NCBI GenBank assembly: GCA_001657325.1
Contig: LWRO01000007.1
Coordinates: forward strand, 1 to 64,000
Direction: 5' to 3'
Origin: Geitlerinema sp. BBD 1991-9
Lineage (GTDB): Bacteria > Cyanobacteriota > Cyanobacteriia > Cyanobacteriales > Geitlerinemataceae
Length of the DNA: 64,000 bases
Of the stretch, positions 17,438 to 25,440 are shown one piece after another. The notes under the pieces are model-generated. The model worked only from the letters and a program-made list of their open reading frames with translations, was not told the DNA's origin and made no database searches. Within the stretch, counting starts at the first letter, position 1. Each line of letters starts with the position of its first letter. The position numbers and the translations under genes are program-made.

Positions 17438-17679
17438 TATCTCGCTTCAGAAAACAAAGGGGTATAGAAGACATCTTCTTGAATGCAATCTGCGGCAAAT
17501 GCAAAAACAGCTTGAAGGGAGATCGGGGTCAGAGTCGGGTAGCTTTCTAAGATTTGCTGTTCTGTCCAACCTTCAGCAAATAATTCTAAAATAAATTCTA
17601 CGGATAGACGTGTGCCTTTAACGACAGGCTTTCCCAATAGAATTTTAGGGTCTGAGTAAATATAGGGTTTCCAATCCAT
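17437..17679 (-). CDS. DUF433 antitoxin-like protein
   Basis: 80 residues from the ATG at 17679. It has the DUF433 core DPKILLGKPVVKGTRLSVEF followed by FILELFAEGWTEQQILESYP, a winged/HTH-type DNA-binding fold. It heads the cassette with the PIN-like DUF5615 gene, the usual order for this pair. Predicted antitoxin and autoregulator. Confidence 0.88.
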   Translation of the reverse strand: MDWKPYIYSDPKILLGKPVVKGTRLSVEFILELFAEGWTEQQILESYPTLTPISLQAVFAFAADCIQEDVFYTPLFSEAR

Positions 17680-17955
17680 TTTGTTCTCCACAAGTAGATT
17701 GTCCTTGACCAAGTGTCATTCTAATTGCCCAATGTTGCCTCACGATCGCACTCAATATCTCGGGAAGGCGATCGCTCTTTGGGACGATTATGACTTAATT
17801 TTAGCGTTAATATTCCCCGTCCTTCTCTCTCAGGGCGATCGCCCCTTCCATCCCTCGCTCCAAAAACGAGATCGCACGGTCGGATATAAGGAAAAACGAT
17901 CGCTCGAACTCTTGTTTTTTCTACATGGAGCGACCTCACCTCTAAATCTAGTCCA

Positions 17956-18237
17956 CTAGTACACTTCGTCGTGGCTACCGATGGCCTCTAACAAAATGGC
18001 TTGTTGTTGCTCGTATCGAACTATTTTGAAGATAATTCTTAAGTCATATCCCGCACTGCAGGCGTAAGAATCTTTCAAGTCTCCTTTGAGTTTGTGTGTT
18101 CTCAAACGCGGTTGAAACGGATCTTTGCAGAGTGCCGTCAGTGTTTCCTGGATATCAGCAGCTAATCCAGGGTTTTTCTTGACATACTTGCGGGCGTTTC
18201 TGACAAAGGCACTCGAACGGAGCAGAGGGTAATTCAC
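17956..18237 (-). CDS. RelE/YafQ-family toxin
   Basis: 93 residues with the compact RelE-superfamily layout. There is a basic helical N-terminus (SSAFVRNARKYVKK), then RTHKLKGDLKDSYACSAGYD, DLRIIFKI and a C-terminal IGSHDEVY. This family cleaves mRNA at the ribosome. The gene starts inside the antitoxin stop region (4-bp overlap). The C-terminal His (in GSHDEVY) is typical of the YafQ-like branch. Confidence 0.85.
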   Translation of the reverse strand: MNYPLLRSSAFVRNARKYVKKNPGLAADIQETLTALCKDPFQPRLRTHKLKGDLKDSYACSAGYDLRIIFKIVRYEQQQAILLEAIGSHDEVY

Positions 18238-18446
18238 GCAAGAATTTCCTTCATCAAATCTTCTGGAGACGTTGGTTGACAGCCTCCTTTGACAAATTCT
18301 TGTTGAGCTTCCTGAACGTCTTTGACTAAAGCGGAGCGTTTTTGTTCACGGAGGCGATGCGCTAAGATCCGAACCAGCTCTTCCTGATCCTGAAGTGTCA
18401 ATCGATCGGCGGCTTCTAGAATATCGGCAAAGGTTATCTGTAGCAT
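18234..18446 (-). CDS. Antitoxin partner of the RelE-like toxin
   Basis: 70 residues, helical and acidic/basic amphipathic (ADRLTLQDQEELVRILAHRL). This is typical of cyanobacterial antitoxins that sit directly upstream of RelE-type toxins. The 4-bp overlap with the toxin shows coupling. Identified mainly by context and composition. Confidence 0.78.
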   Translation of the reverse strand: MLQITFADILEAADRLTLQDQEELVRILAHRLREQKRSALVKDVQEAQQEFVKGGCQPTSPEDLMKEILA

Positions 18447-18655
18447 GGCTCTACGCTAGGACGAAGGCTATACACTCAACACTATGATAATCGAGATCGC
18501 TTCCCATCTCTAGGCTTTGGCAAATTGATAAGGCGAGCGCAGCACCGATCGAAAAGCGATCGCACTTTCACACAAAGCCAAACGCGATCGCACTGAAATT
18601 ATATGTTCTGTGAATGCTGGGTTTCATGCTTCAACCCAGCCTACGAGGCTACAGG

Positions 18656-19163
18656 CGAGGCGATCTATCGACGAGCGAAGACACCAGGAGCGACGTATTT
18701 TTTACGGTGGAGACGTATCAGCGTCAAACGATCTTGGACGATCCAGAGAGGGTTGAGTTATTGCGGGATTGTTTTCGGGTGGTAAAGGGTCGCCATCCGT
18801 TTGAGATCGAGGCAATGGGAGCATGGGTCTTCGGAGATTATGGTGTAATTTGTAAATTAGAATACAAAATTTGGGTAGGGGCGAACGGCCGTTCGCCCCT
18901 ACAGCAAGGGTTTTGACCAGGTATTAAATATGCTTATCACCTCAAACTCCGAAGACCCGGGAGCATTTACATTGCATTTGGACGTTACCGGATGGGGATG
19001 CGGACTTTTCGAGGCGGTGGCGGTCGATCGAGAGTGAATTTAGTCGTCGTTGTGGGGATGAGTACAAACGCCAACGAGGGGTGTCACGAGTGCGGAAGGG
19101 GGAGCAAGCGGTTTGGCAGCGGCGGTTTTGGGAACACCAAATTCGGGACGAGCAGGATTGTAG
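18656..19163 (+). pseudogene. Degraded REP-associated tyrosine transposase (RAYT)
   Basis: Pieces of an IS200-like TnpA_REP protein occur in order but in different frames: YRRAKTPGATYF, then FTVETYQRQTILDDPERVEL and HPFEIEAM. HLHCIWTLPDGDADFSRRW and GEQAVWQRRFWEHQIRDEQD follow. A missing T in a T-run near 18695 shifts the frame. A 134-bp family-1 element plus a small deletion interrupts the middle, at the HUH region (HLHCIW). The C-terminus including the catalytic Tyr region is gone. Clearly inactive. Confidence 0.85.
18825..18958. mobile_element. Family-1 element inserted in the RAYT pseudogene, 8-bp duplication
   Basis: 134 bp with perfect 12-bp terminal inverted repeats (GGGTCTTCGGAG and CTCCGAAGACCC). 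It is flanked by exact 8-bp duplications GGGAGCAT (18817-18824 and 18959-18966). It contains the GTAGGGGCGAACGG palindrome. The best-preserved ends of the family and direct proof of transposition-like insertion. Confidence 0.88.
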
Positions 19164-19277
19164 TGTTGGGTTTCAGGCTTCAACCCAAGCTACGGAGATC
19201 GATCGCACTAGATAGTGTTTCCTTTCGTTTTTATTGGTTTTTCGTGCTGAAATTATTCGGAACTATTTAGGATGATT

Positions 19278-19490
19278 TTAAGAGAATTTAATCTCAGCTT
19301 GTTTTTCTATTGCTTTTAGTGTTCCCACTGGTATGGTTTGATTGCTGTGAATTGGTACAATTGCAGAGCGTCTTGTATTAGGGTTAAACAACTTTAAATG
19401 TGAACCCGTTTGTTTAATTTCAATAAAACCTGCTTGCTTCAATTGTTTTATAACTTGTTTCGATGTTAAACGAGGTGATTTTTGGGACAT
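19278..19490 (-). CDS. hicA: HicA-family mRNA interferase toxin
   Basis: 70 residues from the ATG at 19490. HicA dsRBD-like fold: LTSKQVIKQLKQAGFIEIKQ then the catalytic-His motif TGSHLKLFNP and the C-terminal IPVGTLKAIEKQA. Follows its hicB by 15 bp. Here antitoxin precedes toxin, the reverse of the E. coli order but common in cyanobacteria. Confidence 0.9.
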   Translation of the reverse strand: MSQKSPRLTSKQVIKQLKQAGFIEIKQTGSHLKLFNPNTRRSAIVPIHSNQTIPVGTLKAIEKQAEIKFS

Positions 19491-19505
19491 CAAATGTTGT
19501 GTTTT

Positions 19506-19715
19506 TTATAGATTTAATTCTATCACTTCTGATTGAGATTGAGCTTCAATGAATTTATCGGGAATTGGTTCGAGCATTAAATTGATAGCATCCTTTAAAT
19601 GGTCAATAGCTTGTTGTTTCGTTTCTCCAAATGAAGAAACAAAATTTAATTCAGGGCAAGTGGCACAATACACTTTTGCTTCCTCATCCCATTCTATGAT
19701 TGCTCTAATAATCAT
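19506..19715 (-). CDS. hicB: HicB-family antitoxin
   Basis: 69 residues with the HicB partial RNase H fold (IIEWDEEAKVYCATCPELN, FGETKQQAIDHLKDAINL). No C-terminal DNA-binding extension is present, so autoregulation may need another factor. Pairs with the downstream hicA. Confidence 0.88.
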   Translation of the reverse strand: MIIRAIIEWDEEAKVYCATCPELNFVSSFGETKQQAIDHLKDAINLMLEPIPDKFIEAQSQSEVIELNL

Positions 19716-20074
19716 AATGTCATCTACCGTAGTGTGCGTTAGGCGTTTAAGTGGAGATATTCTATCGATTCTTGGAGTATTATAAACCGTAATGCACCAG
19801 ATTCGATCGTAGGATTGATGCGGTGCGTTAATGAAATGTAACGCACTCTACGAGATCGGCGATCGCGCTGATGCTGTTGGCGAATTATTTCTTCATATCC
19901 GAAAGCCTTATTCTGGCGTGATTTCCTTTACAAAACTGCATCATGTTTTGATAAGCAACCACGAAGTATCAAGCGTTTCAAAGTGTTAAGTAATGTTTCG
20001 CCAACAGCATCTATGCTTCAACCCAACCTACAGTGGGCGATCGCGCTAATGTTTGCAAATGCAATGGGATCACA
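19716..20074. other. Repeat-rich intergenic region
   Basis: No gene seen. It contains GGTGCGTTA/TAACGCAC words at 19810-19850, a long inverted repeat (19870-20011) and a GCTTCAACCCA motif at 20015 also present at 18628 and 19172. Confidence 0.45.
19870..20011. repeat. 142-bp unit bounded by perfect 15-bp inverted repeats
   Basis: GATGCTGTTGGCGAA (19870-19884) and TTCGCCAACAGCATC (19997-20011) are exact inverse complements. The interior does not code. The shape is that of a MITE or IS remnant, but no target duplication was found. Confidence 0.55.
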
Positions 20075-21958
20075 TTACCGGGGTTCATACGTGGATTGAC
20101 CGTAATATGTACTATCCCCACTATCTGGTTGAAAATATTGACCTTGACGATTTTTAATAGGCTTTTTGATTATATATGTTGTTGTTTCTAAGTAAGCATA
20201 TATTTTGGTATTTTTCTTGTTATTCGATCGCTTCACCCGCCATTCATAAATATTCTTGCGAGATGGAAGAAAATCGGGATCTTCAATAGATTTTTTATTC
20301 AAAGAGTCTTCCGCTTCTTGGATTATATCTGAATCGGATTTCTCGGGGCCATACGTATAAAATGTAAATTTTATAGACCTCTTTCGTCTAGCCTTCCTCA
20401 CAAGATTGTTCCATTTTTGAGTAGAGAATCCTAAATCATTATATTTTTCCTTGAATAAATTGACTTTTTGTGTACCTGTCAACCTTACGTTGCCAGGAAG
20501 CTCAATAAAATAGTGTGTGAAAAGTGGTGTGCCGCGCGAAGTATAGCCTTGCTTATGCTTTGGGGCTTTTACCGTACCGTGACCACCAAACGCTTTATCA
20601 AGGAGATTTAGCATATTATTACTGCGTCCTAAGTTACAGCCTTCGATATGAATACGAGTTTTTTTATCAACTAAGCCATGTAAATAAAAACTCTTTGAAT
20701 CTTCTTTCAATGCCTTCTTCAGTTCACCATAGGTTACTCGACTATCTTTATCACCTGCACCTATAGAAAAGGATAGAGTTCCATCTGCATTGGCATGAGA
20801 AACTATATACAAATGGCGTAATTTTCCCTTTCCAGAAAGATTTTTCTGTAACCAGGAAAATATCTCTTTGAGACTTCGAGCTTCAGTAATAATCTGAGAA
20901 TCAGACAAATGTTTTTGAAAATAAGTTGTAGCATTCCTGTAAAACGGATTACCCCTCTTATCCTCGCCCATTATAAATGCATAATTAAATCGTCTAGGCT
21001 TTTTTGGAGAAACATCACACTGAATGTTTCCAGGAGAACTTGATTGTTGTAATACATGAGTTAACTCATGGGCCAACAACTCCTTCCCACCACTCGACTC
21101 CGGATTATACTTCCCTGAATTGAAATAAATATCCTGCCCGTGGGTAAACGCCTGCGCCTGTATCGCATTGGCTAAATCCGGCGTTTCATGCACCCGCACA
21201 TCACTCAAATCTGCCCCGAACCGAGGCTCCATAAAACTGCGGGTTTCATCGGAGAGAGGCCGTCCGCTGCCTTTGTGTTGGGCGAGTTGGCTGTCAAAAT
21301 TTGCAGGGGCTTCTGTTGCACCCTCTTTAGCTTGAATATCAGGCTTGGCTTGCAGGGTTTCCTCGTCTTCTTCTTCCTCCATCGCCTCTCGTTGTAACTG
21401 AGGCTTCGTTTGTAGCGTTTCTTCGTCCTCTTCCTCCGGCATGGCTTCCCGCTGAAGCTGAGGTTTCGCCCGAACGGTTTCTTCCTCGTCCTCTTCTGGC
21501 ATAGCTTCTCGCTGGAGTTGAGGTTTCGTCTGTAGCGTTTCCTCCTCTTCCTCCGGCATCGTTTCTCGCTGTACCGCCGAATCTGGCATCGCCATCACCT
21601 TGGAAGCCATCGCGTCGGCTTCCTGTTCGTACTTATCGCCCGGTTGCCCGATCGAGAGTTTCGTCTGAATCTCCAGATCTTTCTTCTCGTCTTCCGTTTC
21701 CCGCTGAACCAACTCGTCAGGTTCTTCCGTCTCCTTCTCTTGACGCTGAACGGGAGCGTGCATCGGCATCGGAGAATTGAGAATGCTGAATCCACCCGTA
21801 GGGAGGTGGTAGCCTTCATCGTCTGCTGACGCATCGTCTTCGGGATACAAACCAAAGGGATCGCGAATTCGATGCGGCTCCTCTTTCTTGAAATCTACCC
21901 AGGTTCTCGGAGTGCCGGTAGAATTTGCTTTTCGGAAAACTGAGGATCGATCGACCAT
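20075..21958 (-). CDS. DUF4157 (eCIS core domain) protein with C-terminal Cys/His domain, candidate CIS cargo
   Basis: 627 residues from the ATG at 21958 (GGGAG upstream). Layout: a disordered N-terminus; four acidic repeats of the type EEDEETLQTKPQLQREAMP (about 130-205); DUF4157 at about 235-306 with zinc-protease motif HELTH (298-302) in LLAHELTHVLQQ. A C-terminal domain of about 315 residues contains LYIVSHAN (H388) and HIEGCNLGRS (C441). DUF4157 is strongly associated with extracellular CIS loci and their effectors. The H...GC pair resembles the dyad of DUF4347/caspase-clan folds, but this is only motif level. Transcribed away from the particle genes, 1.4 kb from the AAA gene. Confidence 0.82.
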   Translation of the reverse strand: MVDRSSVFRKANSTGTPRTWVDFKKEEPHRIRDPFGLYPEDDASADDEGYHLPTGGFSILNSPMPMHAPVQRQEKETEEPDELVQRETEDEKKDLEIQTKLSIGQPGDKYEQEADAMASKVMAMPDSAVQRETMPEEEEETLQTKPQLQREAMPEEDEEETVRAKPQLQREAMPEEEDEETLQTKPQLQREAMEEEEDEETLQAKPDIQAKEGATEAPANFDSQLAQHKGSGRPLSDETRSFMEPRFGADLSDVRVHETPDLANAIQAQAFTHGQDIYFNSGKYNPESSGGKELLAHELTHVLQQSSSPGNIQCDVSPKKPRRFNYAFIMGEDKRGNPFYRNATTYFQKHLSDSQIITEARSLKEIFSWLQKNLSGKGKLRHLYIVSHANADGTLSFSIGAGDKDSRVTYGELKKALKEDSKSFYLHGLVDKKTRIHIEGCNLGRSNNMLNLLDKAFGGHGTVKAPKHKQGYTSRGTPLFTHYFIELPGNVRLTGTQKVNLFKEKYNDLGFSTQKWNNLVRKARRKRSIKFTFYTYGPEKSDSDIIQEAEDSLNKKSIEDPDFLPSRKNIYEWRVKRSNNKKNTKIYAYLETTTYIIKKPIKNRQGQYFQPDSGDSTYYGQSTYEPR

Positions 21959-22300
21959 CGTTAAAACACTCCCTGCTCGATCGAGCAATTCTCGTCCCTT
22001 CAACACTCGATCGATCTGTTAACTGCTTGTATCGCGTCACATCGCACGCTTCGGCAACGGTTTAAATGCTGAGAATACCGAAAACTTCACTCGAATTCAG
22101 TTCGAGCAGTCGTGCGAAATCTCGGAAGTGGGTCAATCTTCAGTACGATTCTAGGTGTGAAATCCGCAAGTGGCAAGCTCGATAACGTTTCTTCAAAATT
22201 ACTGTCTCGCCACGAACGAATATTATTTTTCGCCTTAAAGTCAAGATTCGATCTCGCTGCTCGATTTATTGATTCGATCGACTGCTATTCCTCACTCATT
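21959..22300. other. Intergenic stretch with a duplicated vestige
   Basis: Holds a roughly 130-bp segment (22045-22175) duplicated at 23104-23239. No complete gene; an opposite-strand frame at 22112-22489 mostly shadows the PEP-CTERM pseudogene. Confidence 0.4.
22045..22175. repeat. Diverged direct repeat, copy 1 (copy 2 at 23104-23239)
   Basis: Both copies share ACGC.CTTCGGCAAC, ATCTCGGAAGTGGGTCAA, CTTCAGTA and TAGGTGTGAAAT. On the minus strand copy 2 still encodes FTPKIILKLDPLPRFSR followed by SEFFGIPSFKAVAEVRG. Copy 1 carries the same words with a frameshift. These look like two vestiges of the 3' end of one gene. Confidence 0.6.
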
Positions 22301-22960
22301 TTATCGCGATTTACGTCTGAGCCTCGTCAACGTATTGACTACACCGAGCGCAACCAGACCAACTGTCAAACCCGGTTCGGGAACAGAACTGCGCGGATCG
22401 TTACTGAGATCGAGCTGAGCAAACGAGACGATCGAATCGTCCTGATACTTCATGGGAATGAGTCCACCTCCGCTAAACAAGACATTTAAAATCTCATCAG
22501 AGGTGAAGAAATCCAGCAAGTTAATGCTAATGGTCTCCGTCACGCCGACGGGTAAATCTTGAATCGGCGATGTAATCGTTGGCATCAAATCGCCGAATCG
22601 GACGGTATCTGTCGTAATCAAACTATTAGTGGGTGTTAAGGTCAACTGTAGCTTAGCCAGCGTCAACGGTTGCGACGGTAAAAAATCAGGAAAATTCGGG
22701 TCACTTGTAAAATCAAACGTCCAGCTTGTCTGATCGTTTTGACCATCTCCAACGATGGGAGGAGTCGCGCTGGGATTTCCTTTAATGAAAAAATCACCGT
22801 TCGTTACGGTATCGGGAAACGTCGCGACTGGTGGAGTCGAACTACCGCTTGCGGTGGCTGTAATCGTGACAGCTAAGGCTTTATCAAATAAACTGCTTCC
22901 TCCTAAATAAGTCGTGAAGACCGTCAGAGTAAGCTATTTTAGAGCAACTGCTTTTTTCAT
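22301..22960 (-). pseudogene. PEP-CTERM sorting-signal protein with a stop at codon 9
   Basis: From ATG at 22960 (AAAGGA upstream), MKKAVALK is followed by an in-frame TAG (22934-22936). The frame then stays open for 211 codons to the natural end. The remainder looks intact: hydrophobic signal region, extracellular-type Thr/Ser/Pro body, and a C-terminal VPEPGLTVGL with helix and RLRRKSR tail. That tail is the PEP-CTERM/exosortase sorting tag. No standard start codon occurs soon after the stop, so the product is probably not exported. Confidence 0.75.
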
Positions 22961-23418
22961 GATAAAATCCTTTCAATGCAAGCTGTCTATACAATTAGTG
23001 TCGATTCTAATAGGATGCGTAAATGCTTGAAGAGTAAAACGTGTATCTCAAACACGCACCCTAACGATCGAGCGAGCAATTGATGAGTTGTATCAATTCA
23101 AACCACGCACTTCGGCAACTGCTTTAAAACTGGGAATGCCAAAAAACTCGCTCGATTCTTTCTGATCGAGTGGTCGTGAGAATCTCGGAAGTGGGTCAAG
23201 CTTCAGTATGATTTTAGGTGTGAAATTGAGAAGTGGCAACGGGTACATCTCACTTTTGCAATCTACCCGATTCCTCATCCCCCCTACCCCCCTTTCAAAG
23301 GGGGGTAGGGGGGATGGAGAGGGATTTAGGGTGAGGGTTGTATTTTTGAGATGCACCCAGTGGCAACTCTCGATCGAACCTCAAAATTTCCAACCCAAAA
23401 ATCTCACCAATCGTACTT
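22961..23418. other. Intergenic region with mobile element and duplicated vestige
   Basis: Contains the second copy of the diverged repeat (23104-23239) and a family-2 element (23241-23358). No intact gene. Confidence 0.5.
23241..23358. mobile_element. Family-2 element with perfect 9-bp target duplication
   Basis: 118 bp from GGGTACATCTCACTTTTGCA to TTTTTGAGATGCACCC. It contains a strong internal hairpin (CCCCCTACCCCCCTTT and its complement at 23278-23314). The flanks AGTGGCAAC (23232-23240) and AGTGGCAAC (23359-23367) are identical, showing insertion into the duplicated vestige. Confidence 0.88.
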
Positions 23419-25440
23419 CTAAAAACCTTCATCCTCGGGAATCCAACCCCGAATTTCCCCATCCGTTAACGGACGCTCCAACTTCAACGCCTCCAACTGT
23501 GCCGCTCTCAACAAATGTCGCATCGTCAACATCCGTTCTTCCCCCTCCGCCGCTAAAAACGCCGCATTTAGCGCCACACTGCGGATATTTCCCCCCGCAA
23601 CGTTCAATCGCGCTAACTTCCGTAAATCCTTCTCGCCATCGATCGACATCGGTAACGCCTCGGGAAACGTATTGCGCCAAATGTGACGGCGTTGCTGTGC
23701 GTCGGGAAAGGGAAACTGCACGACAAACCGCAGACGACGCAGGAACGCCGAATCGAGTGCGTCCTTCAAATTCGTCGTCAAAATTGCCAATCCCTGATAG
23801 TCTTCCATCCGTTGCAACAAATAGCTGACTTCGATGTTGGCGTATCGATCGTGACTGTCGCGAATTTCAGAACGCTTCCCAAACAGTGCGTCCGCTTCGT
23901 CGAACAGCAAAATCGCACCGCTGGCTTCCGCCGCGTCGAAGACTTTCCGCAAATTCTCTTCCGTTTCGCCGATATACTTACTCACCACAGCGCTGAGGTC
24001 GATGCGGTATAAATCGAGGTGTAGCTCTCGCGCCAATACCTCGGCGGCCATGGTTTTCCCCGTACCGCTAGGCCCGGAAAACAGGGCGCTGACCCCCAAG
24101 CCGCGACGACTTTTTTCGGCAAATCCCCAGCGTTCGTAAACGATCGATCTCTGGCGAACGTGGGCGACGATCTCTCGTAAAATCTGTTTGGCAACGTCCG
24201 GTAAAACCAAATCCTCCCAAGTGGCGGAAGCCTCGATGGGTTGTGCTAAATTGCCCATGCGGGGACGGGCGAGGGCGCGGCAACTTTCCCACAGTGCCTC
24301 AAAGATTTGCACTTCGTTCTCGATCGATCTTCCACACTGACTCAACGCCGCCTGACACGCCGCCTCGATCCCCGGAACGCTTAAATCGAACTGGCTGACG
24401 AGTCGATCGATTCCCGAATCCATCGCCGATCGATCGAGGCTATCCCAAGTTCTGACAATGGCGTGTTGCCAAACCTGACGCTGTTCGCCGAGGGACAGCT
24501 TGGGAACGGTAAACGTGACCAACGGACGATAGCGCTCTTGTAATCGAGCGTGAGTTGTCACCACCAACGGCGATCGAACGGTATCCAACCAGTAAACGAC
24601 GGCGTTGTGTTTCGTAGAATCTCGCGCCAACGTCGCCTCGTCGTATTCCAGCAATAGCGCCCCCTCCGTTAACTTCGCCTGACGTTCCCACAACCGCAAC
24701 GCGCGATCGAGTAAATCTGGGGCGACGGGTAAAAACTGCGGCGACAGGCGATATAACGGATATCCCAAGCGATCGCAGGCGTGTTGGGCGATCGATCTTC
24801 CCGTCACTCCATCCCCGCACAACTGCACGATCGCGGGTTCGGCTTCCGACTGCCACAATCGCACCAATCGATCGACTAAGGTTTGTTGTGAAGTCGGGAG
24901 TTGTGAAGTCGGGAGTTGTGAAGTCGGGCGGGGACTCGTCGCCGTCTCGTCTGGCAATTCCCCCACAACGCCCAATAAATCCAACGCGAGATAGGGTTCC
25001 CCCATCAAATAATGCACGACCCACTCGTTAACCCGCAGTGAGTCGCTCATCAACGTCGTTTCTGGGTGGATGCGAATCAAATCCCAATAACGCAGGGGTG
25101 ATGTGGGTTTCGTCGCACTCCAATGCTTGAGTTCGGGAAATAGGGCAAACGCAAGACTGAAGCTTGGATAGGTGAGACGAGCGTTTTGCTGAGTTTCGGC
25201 GCACAGTCGCAAAATTTGCCAGTCTAGTTCGGCGGCGACGCACAACAGTAGAATATTGCGCTCGAAGGGGGTCAGTTGAAATCGATCGACCAGAATATCT
25301 AACGCCGAAGCTGCGGGTTTCGCGGGAGGTTCGACGGACGGACTGGATTTTCCAGAAGATCGATCGAGGTACTGTTGCAAGACAAGGCGAACGGTTTCAA
25401 TTTCCGCCATTAGCGCGATCGTTGCTGTTTCTGAAGTCAT
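23419..25440 (-). CDS. AAA+ ATPase of contractile injection system (Afp15/Pvc15 type)
   Basis: 673 residues. The N-terminal half is a family-specific helical and degenerate nucleotide-binding-like region. The C-terminal AAA+ module has Walker A GPSGTGKT (about 456-463), Walker B ILLFDEADALFG (about 510-520) and a sensor region ILTTNLKDALDSAFLRRLRF. Pvc15/Afp15-type ATPases are needed for particle assembly. The ATG start overlaps the stop of the DUF4255 gene by 4 bp (ATGA), so the two are translated together. Cytoplasmic. A short triple repeat (GAAGTCGGGAGTT-like, 24890-24930) encodes a repeated SQLPT motif. Confidence 0.92.
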   Translation of the reverse strand: MTSETATIALMAEIETVRLVLQQYLDRSSGKSSPSVEPPAKPAASALDILVDRFQLTPFERNILLLCVAAELDWQILRLCAETQQNARLTYPSFSLAFALFPELKHWSATKPTSPLRYWDLIRIHPETTLMSDSLRVNEWVVHYLMGEPYLALDLLGVVGELPDETATSPRPTSQLPTSQLPTSQQTLVDRLVRLWQSEAEPAIVQLCGDGVTGRSIAQHACDRLGYPLYRLSPQFLPVAPDLLDRALRLWERQAKLTEGALLLEYDEATLARDSTKHNAVVYWLDTVRSPLVVTTHARLQERYRPLVTFTVPKLSLGEQRQVWQHAIVRTWDSLDRSAMDSGIDRLVSQFDLSVPGIEAACQAALSQCGRSIENEVQIFEALWESCRALARPRMGNLAQPIEASATWEDLVLPDVAKQILREIVAHVRQRSIVYERWGFAEKSRRGLGVSALFSGPSGTGKTMAAEVLARELHLDLYRIDLSAVVSKYIGETEENLRKVFDAAEASGAILLFDEADALFGKRSEIRDSHDRYANIEVSYLLQRMEDYQGLAILTTNLKDALDSAFLRRLRFVVQFPFPDAQQRRHIWRNTFPEALPMSIDGEKDLRKLARLNVAGGNIRSVALNAAFLAAEGEERMLTMRHLLRAAQLEALKLERPLTDGEIRGWIPEDEGF

